64,000 nt of DNA, taken from Bacillota bacterium (GTDB taxonomy: Bacteria > Bacillota > Sulfobacillia > Thermaerobacterales > RSA17). Below the pieces are notes generated by a model. It was not told where the DNA came from and ran no database searches. It worked only from the letters and a program-made list of their open reading frames with translations. The position numbers and the translations under genes are program-made. The stretch lies in assembly GCA_017577485.1 (NCBI GenBank), contig PKRI01000003.1, positions 1 to 64,000 of the forward strand, given 5' to 3'. This document shows positions 27,257 through 35,611 of this stretch, piece after piece (the first letter of the stretch is position 1; each line of letters begins with the position of its first letter).

Positions 27257-28432
27257 TCAGGGCCGCACCCCCACCCGGTCCCGTGTGGTGGTGACCGGCA
27301 CCCGCTCCCGTGCCGGTCCCGGCAACCGGCCGGAGGCAAGGTCGGATGCCAGTACCCACAGCCCGCCGTGGACCAGGGTGTGCCCGCCCAGCACCACCGG
27401 CACCGGGGCCCGCCGCGCGCTGCGGGCCAGGTCCCGGGCCAGGGGATCGGTGATCTCCTCCCAGCGGCCCAGATCGCACCGGAAGCGGTCCCGCTCGCCG
27501 ACCCGGCGCCCGCCGTGGGCCAGGGCCGGCCGGGTGTCGAAGAGGACGGCGTCGGCCGCAGCGGTGATGCGCTCCATGAAGCGCTCCACGCCCACGTCCT
27601 CCAGCCAGGCGCCCACCAGGGAGCGCACCCCGCCGGCCGCCTCCAGGCCCAGGGCCTTCATGCCCCGCTCCTCGGAGATGACCCGCACCCGCACGGTGAA
27701 GTGCGCATTGAGGAAAGCCACGATGCCCGGCGGGACGCGGCCGATCAGCAGCAGATCGCCGCGGCCGCGGCGCAGCAGGTCCAGCACGCCCTGAAGGCGC
27801 GACGGGTCCCAGGGCAGCTGCTCCAGCACCGCCCGGGCGCGGGGCCCCTGGGCGCCGTGCAGGGCCAGCACCAGCACGTCGGCAGGCGTGTCCACGTCGA
27901 AAGCCAGGGCGGGAGCCGCCGGCAGCACCACGCGGCGCAGGCCGGTACGCCGCAGCATTTCGCCCAGCTGGTTGTCCACCACAAGCGCAGGGTCAAGGCA
28001 CGCCGCCGCCGCGGCGGGGTGAAAGGCGACGACGTCGGGAGACAAAGGGTTGTTGACCACCACGACATGGTCCCGGGACCGCACCAGGCCGGCCCAGGCG
28101 GCCAGGTCCGCCGGGCTGGCCAGGGGGCAGGCACCGCCGCCCATGCACACCAGGGCTTCCAGCCGGTGCTCGCCGGCCACCGCCTCCAGCGCCGCCGGCA
28201 GCGAGAAGCCCGCCCCGGTGTCCAGGACGGCGCAGCCCATGGCCGCCGCCTCCCGCAGCAGGCCGCTGTCGTCGCTGCCCAGGGCGACGGCGTCGAAAGC
28301 GCCGGCGGCGTGGGCCCGTTCCAGCAGGTCCAGGGTCAGGGCCCGCCGCAGCGCCGCCATGTAGGCTTCGTCGGCGTCGACGGCCTGAGGACGGCCGCCC
28401 TCCAGAACCAGCAGGCCGACCCGCCGGCTCAC
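27257..28432 (-). CDS. Conserved hypothetical protein with nucleotidyltransferase-like features
   Basis: A 391-residue soluble protein. VVVVNNPLSPDVV and AFDVDTPADVLVLALHG recall the FDxDTPxD signature of MobA/CofC-type nucleotidyltransferases. The C-terminal half (ALGLEAAGGVRSLVGAWLED, GGRRVGERDRFRCDLGRWEE) is not recognised. The GTG start has GAGGACC upstream and follows hpf by 10 bases, so it is probably cotranscribed. Possible alternatives are a sugar-phosphate guanylyltransferase or a non-catalytic relative; the catalytic lysine motif is not clear. Confidence 0.6.
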   Translation of the reverse strand: MSRRVGLLVLEGGRPQAVDADEAYMAALRRALTLDLLERAHAAGAFDAVALGSDDSGLLREAAAMGCAVLDTGAGFSLPAALEAVAGEHRLEALVCMGGGACPLASPADLAAWAGLVRSRDHVVVVNNPLSPDVVAFHPAAAAACLDPALVVDNQLGEMLRRTGLRRVVLPAAPALAFDVDTPADVLVLALHGAQGPRARAVLEQLPWDPSRLQGVLDLLRRGRGDLLLIGRVPPGIVAFLNAHFTVRVRVISEERGMKALGLEAAGGVRSLVGAWLEDVGVERFMERITAAADAVLFDTRPALAHGGRRVGERDRFRCDLGRWEEITDPLARDLARSARRAPVPVVLGGHTLVHGGLWVLASDLASGRLPGPARERVPVTTTRDRVGVRP

Positions 28433-28442
28433 CCGCAGGTCC

Positions 28443-28973
28443 TCAATCCTCCACCGGCTCGATGATGCCGTAACCGCCGCCGCGGCGCCGGTAGACGACG
28501 TTCACCTCGCCGGTGTCGGCGTTGCGGAAGACGAAGAAGTCGTGGCCCAGCAGGTTCATCTGCAGGACCGCCTCTTCGGGCCCCATGGGCTTGACCGCAA
28601 ACTGCTTGACCCGGACGATCCGCATCTCTTCCTCGGGTTCCTCTTCGGTCCCGGCCGCCGCCGGCACCTCCACGGCGGTGCGGCGCGCCCGCCGGTTGAT
28701 CCGGGTCTTGAACTTACGAATCCGGCGCTCCAGCCGGTCCACGGCATCGTCCACCGAAGCGTAAAGGTCGGGCGTCTCGGCCTCGGCCCGCAGGATCATG
28801 CCGTTGACGAACAGCGTCAGTTCCACCCGCTGGCGCCCGCCCTCGACGGTGAGCACGGCCGTGGCCTCGGGCTCGCCGTGGAAGTAGCGGGAGATCTTGC
28901 CGACCTTCTTTTCCACGTGGTTCCTCAGCGCGTCGGTGACCTCGATGTTCCGGCCGGTGATGCTGAGACGCAC
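28443..28973 (-). CDS. hpf: Ribosome hibernation promoting factor, long form
   Basis: A 176-residue protein that dimerises 70S ribosomes in stationary phase. The N-terminal S30AE domain (VRLSITGRNIEVTDALRNHV, then FVNGMILRAEAETPDLYASV) is followed by a linker (EVPAAAGTEEEPEEE) and the C-terminal dimerisation domain (RVKQFAVKPMGPEEAVLQM, then VYRRRGGGYGIIEP). GTG 28973 has GAGAGGGG upstream and matches the family N-terminus; an in-frame ATG at 29029 with AAGGAG could add 19 residues. In B. subtilis the homologous gene also lies between the flagellar genes and secA. Confidence 0.95.
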   Translation of the reverse strand: MRLSITGRNIEVTDALRNHVEKKVGKISRYFHGEPEATAVLTVEGGRQRVELTLFVNGMILRAEAETPDLYASVDDAVDRLERRIRKFKTRINRRARRTAVEVPAAAGTEEEPEEEMRIVRVKQFAVKPMGPEEAVLQMNLLGHDFFVFRNADTGEVNVVYRRRGGGYGIIEPVED

Positions 28974-29044
28974 GGGATACCAACCCCTCTCGGGTGTGAT
29001 GGTCCCTGAAGCCCTATTCGGGAGCCGCATCCGCGACTCCTTGA

Positions 29045-30475
29045 TCACCCCGCCGTTCCCCGGGCGCAGGCCACGCCCTCGGCCATCAGGCGCCGCACCT
29101 TGGCCGGCTCGTCGGCCTCGGCATAGATGCGGACCACCGGTTCGGTTCCCGACGCCCGGAAGAGGATCCAGCCGTGGTCTCCCAGAATCAACTTGACCCC
29201 GTCCAGCGGGTCCACATGCGTCACGGGAAACCCGGCGAAGGCGTCGGGCGGCGCCTCCCGCAGGCGCTGCATCAGGGCGTCCACGCGGCCGGGGTCGAGC
29301 CGCAGGTCGGCCCGGTCGAAGTGATGCCGGCCCACCCGGTCCATCAGGTCCTCCACCAGGCCCGCCAGGCTCCGGCCCCGCTGCACCATCATCTCCAGCA
29401 GCAGCAGGTTGCAGAGGATGCCGTCCCGCTCGGGCATGTGGTCCCGCACCCCGATGCCGCCGCTTTCCTCGCCGCCGATGAGCACGGTCTCCTGCAGGGC
29501 CCGCCGGCACACGTGCTTGAACCCCACCGGCGTTTCCACATAGGGCAGGCCGTAGGCCAGAGCCAGCCGCTGGATCATCCGCGACCCGGCGAAGGTCTTG
29601 ACCACCGTTCCGTCGAGGCCGCGGTCCTCGTGCAGGTGCTGCAGCAGCAGCGCGAAGACCCGGTGGGCGTCCACGACGCCGCCCTCCTCGTCGACGGCGG
29701 CTACCCGGTCGGCGTCGCCGTCCAGGCAGAGCCCCGCCGCCGCGCCGTGCAGGACCACCGCCGCCCGCGCCGGCCGCAGGTTGCGGGGGATGGGCTCCGG
29801 CGGCGTCCCCCCGAAGTCGGGCCGCTGCTCCGCCCGGACCGGCACCACTTCCACCCCTGCCTGCTCCAGCACCCGGTCCAGGCAACCCCGGCCCGCCCCA
29901 TGCATGAAGTCCACCACCACCCGCAGGCCGGCACGGCCCACGGCCTCCAGGTCCACGTACCGTTCCAGCTGGGCCAGGTAGCCGGGGACGGGGTCGAAGG
30001 GCTCCACCCGGCGGGGCAGGTCGTGGGGATCCAGGCGGCGCGGCTCCCGCCCGGCGTCGCGGTTGTGGGCAACGAGGCGCTCCACCTGGGCGGTCATCTC
30101 CGGCAGCGCGGCGCCGGCGTAGTGGGCTTTGAGCTTGAAGCCGTTGTACTCGGGCGGGTTGTGGCTGGCGGTGATCATGACGCCGCCGCCCAGGCCGTGC
30201 TGGCGGATGGCCCAGGTGACCGCCGGCGTCGGCGCCGGCGCGCTGCAGAGCAGGACCCGCAGGCCGTTGGCGGCCAGTACCGACGCCGCTTCCTCGGCAA
30301 AGCGGCGGGACTGGAAGCGCGTGTCGTAGCCCACCACCACGCCGTCGCCGGCGCGGCCTTCCTGCACCAGCCAGTCGGCCGTGGCCTGGGCCACCCGGGC
30401 CACGTTGGCCACCGTGAAGTCCTCGCCGATGACGGCCCGCCAGCCGTCGGTGCCGAAGCGGATGTCTGCGGACAA
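29045..30475 (-). CDS. Phosphoglucomutase/phosphomannomutase family protein
   Basis: A 476-residue alpha-D-phosphohexomutase, interconverting 1- and 6-phosphosugars. The phosphoserine loop TASHNPP, the metal loop DGDADR, the sugar-binding GGEESGG and the phosphate loop RASGTEPVVRIY are all present in order, giving a complete four-domain enzyme. TTG 30475 is preceded by AGGGGG seven bases upstream. It could feed glucose-1-phosphate or mannose-1-phosphate into the wall polymer made by neighbouring genes. It occupies the place where B. subtilis carries fliW, csrA, hag and the fliD-fliT genes. Confidence 0.93.
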   Translation of the reverse strand: MSADIRFGTDGWRAVIGEDFTVANVARVAQATADWLVQEGRAGDGVVVGYDTRFQSRRFAEEAASVLAANGLRVLLCSAPAPTPAVTWAIRQHGLGGGVMITASHNPPEYNGFKLKAHYAGAALPEMTAQVERLVAHNRDAGREPRRLDPHDLPRRVEPFDPVPGYLAQLERYVDLEAVGRAGLRVVVDFMHGAGRGCLDRVLEQAGVEVVPVRAEQRPDFGGTPPEPIPRNLRPARAAVVLHGAAAGLCLDGDADRVAAVDEEGGVVDAHRVFALLLQHLHEDRGLDGTVVKTFAGSRMIQRLALAYGLPYVETPVGFKHVCRRALQETVLIGGEESGGIGVRDHMPERDGILCNLLLLEMMVQRGRSLAGLVEDLMDRVGRHHFDRADLRLDPGRVDALMQRLREAPPDAFAGFPVTHVDPLDGVKLILGDHGWILFRASGTEPVVRIYAEADEPAKVRRLMAEGVACARGTAG

Positions 30476-30535
30476 GCCGATCCCCCTGCTGCCTGGAGTT
30501 GGCCGTCCGCGGGCGGGTCCCTGCGGGGCCGCCGG

Positions 30536-31429
30536 TCAGCGGAGAAAGTTGACCAGGGTGGTGTCGAACATCCGGGCCGCCGCGGCCATGGACGTCTGGA
30601 GGGTCACCTCGACTGCCCGCAGGTCCACCAGCACCCGGGCCACATCGGCGTCCCTCAGCTCCGAACTGAGCGCCTGCACCTGCAGGCTCAGGTCGGTCAG
30701 GCGGTCCACGGTCCACTCGGCCCGGTTCATGCGGGCGCCCACCGCGGAACGGATGCGCAGCAGCTCGTCCACGACCCGGTCGATTTCGGCCAGATCGGAA
30801 CCGCTCAGCGATGCGACGTCATTGGCCCGCATATGCTCCACCGCTGTTGCCAGGACCTCCAGGACGTGCTCCAGCACCCTGCCGTCCTGGTTGACCTGCA
30901 GGAGGACGCCCGGCCCGATGGTCCGCTCGATGGCCCCGTAATTCCCGTGATACTCGACATGGCCATCGACAGGGTCCGTCGACGCCAGCAGGGTAAAAGG
31001 TTTCGTCAGCGTCTCGGTACCGGCGAACAGGTACCGGCCCTTGTACTGGGTATTGGCCACTTCCACCAGGTGCTCCAGCAGCTGACCCAACTCATCCGCC
31101 GCCGCCTCGCGGTCGGTGTCGGCCAGGGTGCCGTTGGCAGCCAGGATCACCAACTCCCGGGCCCGGTGCAGGACGTTGTGGACTTCCTGCAGGGCCGCGT
31201 CGGTGGCCCCCAGCCAGTCCCGGGCATCCAGGGCGTTGCTGAGGAACCGCTCTATGTCCACCAGTTCCGAGTCGAACCGCATCACCCGCGACACCGCCAG
31301 GGGATCGTCGGAGGGCCGGTGCAGGCGGATGCCGCTGGATGCCTGAGTGTAAAGCTGGATCTGCCGCCGCTGGTTGCGGGCCAGGTTCTGGGTGAAGTGG
31401 TTCACGTACATCGAATGGGTGACGCGCAC
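30536..31429 (-). CDS. flgL: Flagellar hook-filament junction protein 3 (FlgL)
   Basis: A 297-residue junction protein linking hook and filament. The flagellin-like N-terminus (RVTHSMYVNHFTQNLARNQR, SSGIRLHRPSDDPLAVSRVM) and the C-terminal helix (VTLQTSMAAAARMFDTTLVN) are complete. The GTG start has GAGGAGGG seven bases upstream. It is the last flagellar gene of the yvyF-flgM-flgN-flgK-flgL unit, 17 bases after flgK. No flagellin gene follows. Confidence 0.94.
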   Translation of the reverse strand: MRVTHSMYVNHFTQNLARNQRRQIQLYTQASSGIRLHRPSDDPLAVSRVMRFDSELVDIERFLSNALDARDWLGATDAALQEVHNVLHRARELVILAANGTLADTDREAAADELGQLLEHLVEVANTQYKGRYLFAGTETLTKPFTLLASTDPVDGHVEYHGNYGAIERTIGPGVLLQVNQDGRVLEHVLEVLATAVEHMRANDVASLSGSDLAEIDRVVDELLRIRSAVGARMNRAEWTVDRLTDLSLQVQALSSELRDADVARVLVDLRAVEVTLQTSMAAAARMFDTTLVNFLR

Positions 31430-31446
31430 CTCAGGCCCTCCTCACG

Positions 31447-32856
31447 TCAGCGGCCGACCACGCCGGTGCGGGTGATCAGGGTCTCCAGCATCTGGTCGAT
31501 CGTCGTGATCATCCGGGCGGCCGCCTGGTAGGCGTGCTGGTACATGAGCATGGCGGCCATCTCTTCATCCAGGGAAACGCCGGACACCTGATCCCGCTGG
31601 TTGTTGACCTGGGTCAGCAGCAGCTGCTGGTGCTCCTCCCGGCGCTGGGCCTCCGCCGAGGCCACGCCCAGCCGGGCCACCCAGGTGCGGTAGGCGTCGT
31701 CCAGGGTGGCGTTGAGTGAGTCCAGGGCCTCGTACCGAAGCGATGCGATGGCTCGAGCATTGCTGCCGTCGCCTGGCGGCGGGCTGCCGGATCCTGAGGC
31801 AGCCGCCGCTACATTCCGGGGGTCGTCGATGGCCAGTTCCCACTGGTCCAGGCGGTCACCAAACTTGAAGAAGTCCCGCTGCACATCGTCGTCGAGACCC
31901 CGCCCCAACCGATGCTGGGCGTTGACCTGGTCGACCAGTGCCCTGGCCATGGCCAGCAAGTCGTCGCGGTAGCCGGCCACTTCGACGTTGATCAAATCCA
32001 GGATGCCGCCGATGCCGCCGCTCTGCGCCGGCACGGCATTGGAGGTGCCATCCCAAACCACCCGCCACTGGACCCGGCCCGAGGGGTCGGTGAAGCTGTC
32101 CAGGCTCAGGGCCCGCACGCCGTGCTCCCCTACCAGGTCGACACCGCCGATGTTGACCCGCAGCACGCCGCGCTTGCCCTCGATGACGGTAACCCCGAGG
32201 TGGCTGGACAGTTCCTCCACGGCCAGGGCCCGCTGGTCGCGGAGGTCGTTGGCCGGATGGCCCGAAGCCTCGGCGGCGATGATCTGCACGTTGAGCTGGT
32301 GGATGCGCTGGGCCAGGGCGTTGACATTCTGCACCCGCTGGTGCAGTTCCGCCAGCAGGTCGTCCTGCAGGCCCGCCAGCCGCATGTCCACGTCCTGGAA
32401 GGTGGCGATGAGGGTCTGGGACCGCTCCAGCACCGAGACCCGGGCGGCCATGCTCTCAGGGTCGGCGGCCAGCACCTCCCAGGCTTCCCACCAGCGGTCC
32501 AGAGCGCCGCGGATGCCCTTGTCGGTGGGCTCGTTGATGATCAACTCGATGCGCTCCAGGGTCTGGCGGTAGGCGGTCCAGCGGGCCAGTTCGCCCGCGC
32601 CGCTCCACACCTGCCGGTCCAGGAAGGCGCTGCGCAGCGCCACCACCCGCTCCACCACCACGCCGGCGCCCAACTGGCCGCCCCAGGTGCCTGCGCCGGG
32701 AAGGTCCAGCGGCCGCGCCTGCCGCAGCAGCGCCCGCTGCCGCGTGTACCCCCGGGTGCTGGCGTTGGCGATGTTGTGGGAAGTGACGTCCATGCCGCGC
32801 TGCTGTGCCCACAGGGCCTGCTTGGCGATTTCCAATCCGAAGAACGTGCCCGGCAT
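31447..32856 (-). CDS. flgK: Flagellar hook-associated protein 1 (FlgK)
   Basis: A 469-residue protein at the first hook-filament junction. The N-terminal rod-type helix (LEIAKQALWAQQRGMDVTSH, then NIANASTRGYTRQR) and the C-terminal SLDEEMAAMLMYQHAYQAAA are conserved. The central variable region contains a short Gly/Ser/Pro-rich loop. The start is ATG 32856 with GGGGGA upstream. It is cotranscribed with its chaperone FlgN and with flgL. Confidence 0.95.
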   Translation of the reverse strand: MPGTFFGLEIAKQALWAQQRGMDVTSHNIANASTRGYTRQRALLRQARPLDLPGAGTWGGQLGAGVVVERVVALRSAFLDRQVWSGAGELARWTAYRQTLERIELIINEPTDKGIRGALDRWWEAWEVLAADPESMAARVSVLERSQTLIATFQDVDMRLAGLQDDLLAELHQRVQNVNALAQRIHQLNVQIIAAEASGHPANDLRDQRALAVEELSSHLGVTVIEGKRGVLRVNIGGVDLVGEHGVRALSLDSFTDPSGRVQWRVVWDGTSNAVPAQSGGIGGILDLINVEVAGYRDDLLAMARALVDQVNAQHRLGRGLDDDVQRDFFKFGDRLDQWELAIDDPRNVAAAASGSGSPPPGDGSNARAIASLRYEALDSLNATLDDAYRTWVARLGVASAEAQRREEHQQLLLTQVNNQRDQVSGVSLDEEMAAMLMYQHAYQAAARMITTIDQMLETLITRTGVVGR

Positions 32857-32877
32857 GTGCGAATCCCCCGATCCTGT

Positions 32878-33357
32878 TCAGGCGCGGCGGTCCACCACGG
32901 GACTCCGCCCCTGGGCCAGCCGCCCCTGGGCCCCGTAGGTGACGCCGGCGGCGCCGCGCTCCAGCACGCTGATGCTGAACTGGACGAACTGCAGGGCCCC
33001 GCGCAGGAGGCTGACGTTCTCGTCCACCACGCGGCGCAGTTCTTCCAGCACCGACCGCAGCCGGGTGCTGACCTCCTCAACCTGCCGGCGCTGGTCCTCG
33101 TCCAGGCCGGCCAGGACGTCCTCCCGGCCCGGCAGGGTGCCCGCGTCGCCGGGCTTCCCGGCCAGGGCCCGGCCTGCCGCTTCCAGTTCGGAATCCAGTT
33201 GGCCGAGGCGCGCCAGCAGCAGCTCCTCGGCCCGGACCACCGGCTCCAGGTCCTGGGGACGGCCTCCCAGCAGGATGTCCTGCTTCTGCCGGGCCAGCGA
33301 GAGCAGGTCCTCGTAAACCCGGCAGTAGCCCTCCAGGACCTCGACCAGCGCCGTCAC
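32878..33357 (-). CDS. flgN: Flagellar export chaperone FlgN
   Basis: A 159-residue, largely helical protein of the FlgN family, which holds FlgK and FlgL in export-competent form. The helical N-terminus (MTALVEVLEGYCRVYEDLLS) and the VVDENVSLLRGALQFVQFSI stretch are typical. The GTG at 33357 overlaps the flgM stop (GTGA). Order and size match B. subtilis yvyG. Confidence 0.88.
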   Translation of the reverse strand: MTALVEVLEGYCRVYEDLLSLARQKQDILLGGRPQDLEPVVRAEELLLARLGQLDSELEAAGRALAGKPGDAGTLPGREDVLAGLDEDQRRQVEEVSTRLRSVLEELRRVVDENVSLLRGALQFVQFSISVLERGAAGVTYGAQGRLAQGRSPVVDRRA

Positions 33358-33668
33358 CGGCGCTCCTGCTCTCCCAGGGCCCGGTCCGTCACCAGGCGCT
33401 CGATGATCTTGGCCGCCACGTCGCTGGAAGATGGGTTGTAGGTGCCGCGGGCCAGGGCGTCGCGGACCCGCGCCACCCGCTCGCTGCCGGCATCGGGCAG
33501 CGCCTTGGCCAGCTTGACCCAGTGGGCCACGCGGCGGGCGTCCTCGGAGAGGCGCACCCGGTCCCCTTCCTTGACCTCGGCGGGCTCAGGGTCGGCCTGC
33601 CGGCGCTGGTTCACCCGCTCCAGGTAGACCTTCAGCACCTGGTTGGCCTGTGCCCGAGAGATCATCAT
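33354..33668 (-). CDS. flgM: Anti-sigma factor FlgM
   Basis: A 104-residue regulator that holds the flagellar sigma factor inactive until the hook is complete and FlgM is exported. The N-terminal half is disordered-looking. The C-terminal binding helices (RVARVRDALARGTYNPSSSD, then VAAKIIERL) fit the FlgM family. It follows yvyF in a unit with a sigma-D-like promoter, so it would be made by the very sigma factor it inhibits. Confidence 0.9.
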   Translation of the reverse strand: MMISRAQANQVLKVYLERVNQRRQADPEPAEVKEGDRVRLSEDARRVAHWVKLAKALPDAGSERVARVRDALARGTYNPSSSDVAAKIIERLVTDRALGEQERR

Positions 33669-33706
33669 GGCGGCTCACCCTCGTCTTCACCTGCGTGTCG
33701 ATCCGG

Positions 33707-34090
33707 TCAATGACCGTCGTCCCGCAAGCGACGGTCAAACGTGTACATCTTCGGGGAACCCGCCTTGCGTTCCGGGGCCAGCTGCCGCCGCATGCGCTCG
33801 GCGCAGGCGGGGCAGATGTGCCCCGAATCCAGCGGAACCCCGCAGAACCGGCAGGCCAGCACCTGGCTGGTTCCCTGCAGCCGCAGCCGCCCTGTACGCA
33901 GAAAGTGCAGGATCCGCCGTTCCGACACCCCGGTGCCGGCGGCCACGTCGGCCACATCGGCGCTGGGGTGGTCCTGCAGGTAGCGGCGCACCTGGTCGAA
34001 CTCGGCTTCCTCCTGCTGGCGGCAGTCGGGGCAGAGCCCGGGCTGCAGGGCCGGGTACAGTCTCCCGCATTCGGAGCAGTTGGCCAGCAC
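33707..34090 (-). CDS. yvyF: YvyF-type flagellar operon protein
   Basis: A 127-residue protein with an N-terminal zinc ribbon (NCSECGRLYP, LCPDC), a helix-turn-helix-like middle (DVADVAAGTGVSERRILHFL), and a second zinc ribbon (ACRFCGVPLDSGHICPAC). This is the TIGR03826/YvyF architecture always found next to flgM; the function is undetermined but likely regulatory. The GTG at 34090 gives the conserved LANC start and has AGGTG six bases upstream; a GTG at 34099 is the alternative. It is the first gene of the flagellar late unit. Confidence 0.85.
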   Translation of the reverse strand: MLANCSECGRLYPALQPGLCPDCRQQEEAEFDQVRRYLQDHPSADVADVAAGTGVSERRILHFLRTGRLRLQGTSQVLACRFCGVPLDSGHICPACAERMRRQLAPERKAGSPKMYTFDRRLRDDGH

Positions 34091-34115
34091 CGGTGTCACC
34101 TGCCCTCACGGGATT

Positions 34116-34142
34116 ATATCGGTCGCCTGGACACCCTTGTTA
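34116..34142 (-). promoter_or_regulatory. Sigma-D (sigma-28) type promoter of yvyF-flgMNKL
   Basis: The minus strand has TAAC (34142-34139), 15 bases, then ACCGATAT (34123-34116). The B. subtilis sigma-D consensus is TAAA-N15-GCCGATAT, giving 10 of 12 matches with correct spacing. A TATAAT at 34118-34113 overlaps, so a vegetative promoter may coincide. Confidence 0.65.
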
Positions 34143-34147
34143 GGCCG

Positions 34148-34930
34148 TCACGGCAGGGCCCGGCGCGGGCCGTTGTCGGCCAGCACGGCCGCCCACACCC
34201 CCACCGCGCCGGCCGCCAGCAGGGCCCGGGCCGCGGCGTCCAGGGTGCTGCCCGTGGTGATCACGTCGTCCACCAGCAGCACCCGGCGGCCGGCCAGCCG
34301 CCGCGCCGCGTGCGGCACGGCTTCCGCGGCCCCCCGCAGGTTGCGCCGCCGCTGGGCACCCGTCAGCCCGCTCTGGGCCCGCACAGCCCGGGTGCGCCGC
34401 AGCGCCCCGGGCAGGAAAGGTCGACCGCACAGCACCGCCAACTGGTCGGCCAGCGCCAGGGCCGGGTGGTGGCCGCGGCGCCGGAGGCGCCGGGGGTCCA
34501 GGGGCGGCGCCGTCACCAGGTCGAAGACCACGCCGTCGGCCAGCAGCCGGCGGGCCAGCATCTCGGCCAGGGGCGGCAGCAGGAAGCGCTGCCCCTTTTC
34601 CTTGACCGCGTTGACCGTCCACTTCAGCAGTCCCCGGTACAGGCCCAGGCAGGTGACGCCGGCGAAGGCCGGCGGCCGCACCCGGCAGGACCAGCACCGG
34701 GGCGGGGCCGGCGGCACCCGCACGGGACCGGCTGCCGTCCCGGCCCCGGCGGCGGCCGCCCTGCCCCAGGGCCCCACCGCCACCGGCCGCCCGCAGCGGG
34801 GACAGCGGTCCGGCGGCAGCCAGGACAGTTCTACCCGGCACCGGCCGCAGACGGCCGGCGCTCCCTGCAGGCCGCACCACAGGCACGCCCCGGGCATGGG
34901 AAAGATCAGCTCGCGGAGGTGGGCCCACAT
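34148..34930 (-). CDS. comFC: ComF family protein (ComFC), phosphoribosyltransferase-like
   Basis: A 260-residue protein with two N-terminal zinc-binding cysteine groups (CLWCGL, CGRC; CPRCGRPV, CWSC) and a C-terminal phosphoribosyltransferase fold containing RVLLVDDVITTGSTLDAAAR and RTRAVRAQSGLTGAQRRRNL. ComFC acts with the ComFA helicase in DNA uptake; comFA is not in the window. Position before yvyF is as in B. subtilis. The ribosome site before the ATG is poor. Confidence 0.92.
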   Translation of the reverse strand: MWAHLRELIFPMPGACLWCGLQGAPAVCGRCRVELSWLPPDRCPRCGRPVAVGPWGRAAAAGAGTAAGPVRVPPAPPRCWSCRVRPPAFAGVTCLGLYRGLLKWTVNAVKEKGQRFLLPPLAEMLARRLLADGVVFDLVTAPPLDPRRLRRRGHHPALALADQLAVLCGRPFLPGALRRTRAVRAQSGLTGAQRRRNLRGAAEAVPHAARRLAGRRVLLVDDVITTGSTLDAAARALLAAGAVGVWAAVLADNGPRRALP

Positions 34931-35008
34931 GGGGAAGGCGTTCGGGGGAGCCCTGCCAGTTCCTTCCTGAGCGTCAGGACTGGGGCCGCTGCCGGAGCGC
35001 GGCCGCCG

Positions 35009-35560
35009 TCAGGGACCGGCCGCGTCCCGGTCGGCCTGGAACGGCACGGCGGCAGTGCCCGCGCCGGACCCGGAACCCGGGTCCCCGGCCGCCGGCACGC
35101 CGCCGATGATCCGGGCCAGGGTGGCCCAGGCGGAGCGCGGGTCGTACCCGTCGGTCAGGTCCACGGTGATGGTGACGGGGTGGCGGCACATCAGGCGCCC
35201 GGCCTGGAAGGGGTCGGTGCCGGCAGCCGCGGGCCAGCGCAGCACCCGCAGCCCGGGGCGGCGGTAGGCCAGGCGGGTCAGGATGGCCCAGGTGTCGTCG
35301 CTGGACCCGGCGTCCACCACCACCAGCTCGTACTCCAGGGACCACGGCCCGGCGCCGGCGCCCGACAGCAGGGGACGCATGAAGGACTCGATCTCATCCT
35401 CGCGGTTGGAAACGACGACCAGGATGCTGACCGGTGACGCCCGCGGGCCGCCGTGCATGGCCCGGCGGCGCCAGGCGACCAGCAGCGGCACGCCCATCAG
35501 CGCGGCGGCCAGCACCCAGGCGGTCCAGGCCTGTTCGGGAAGCAAGGCGGTCCACCCCAC
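35009..35560 (-). CDS. Small glycosyltransferase-2-like membrane protein
   Basis: A 183-residue protein with one N-terminal membrane helix (about 12-30) followed by a reduced GT-A-like domain: PVSILVVVSNREDEIESFMR, then YELVVVDAGSSDDTWAILTR. The catalytic half of a true GT2 enzyme is missing, so it may be non-enzymatic. The C-terminus is Gly/Ala-rich. It lies between recD2 and comFC, an arrangement seen in some clostridia. Start GTG 35560 lacks a strong ribosome site. Confidence 0.65.
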   Translation of the reverse strand: MGWTALLPEQAWTAWVLAAALMGVPLLVAWRRRAMHGGPRASPVSILVVVSNREDEIESFMRPLLSGAGAGPWSLEYELVVVDAGSSDDTWAILTRLAYRRPGLRVLRWPAAAGTDPFQAGRLMCRHPVTITVDLTDGYDPRSAWATLARIIGGVPAAGDPGSGSGAGTAAVPFQADRDAAGP

Positions 35561-35611
35561 CAGCGGCGCGGGTCACTGTACCAGCAGGCTATGCCGCGCC
35601 GGCGCCGCCGG

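Noticed and set aside
29005..30716. A 757-codon frame joining hpf to a sequence upstream
   Set aside because: Everything before the hpf N-terminus is the wrong frame of the phosphohexomutase gene, with low-complexity Gly/Arg/Pro-rich sequence.
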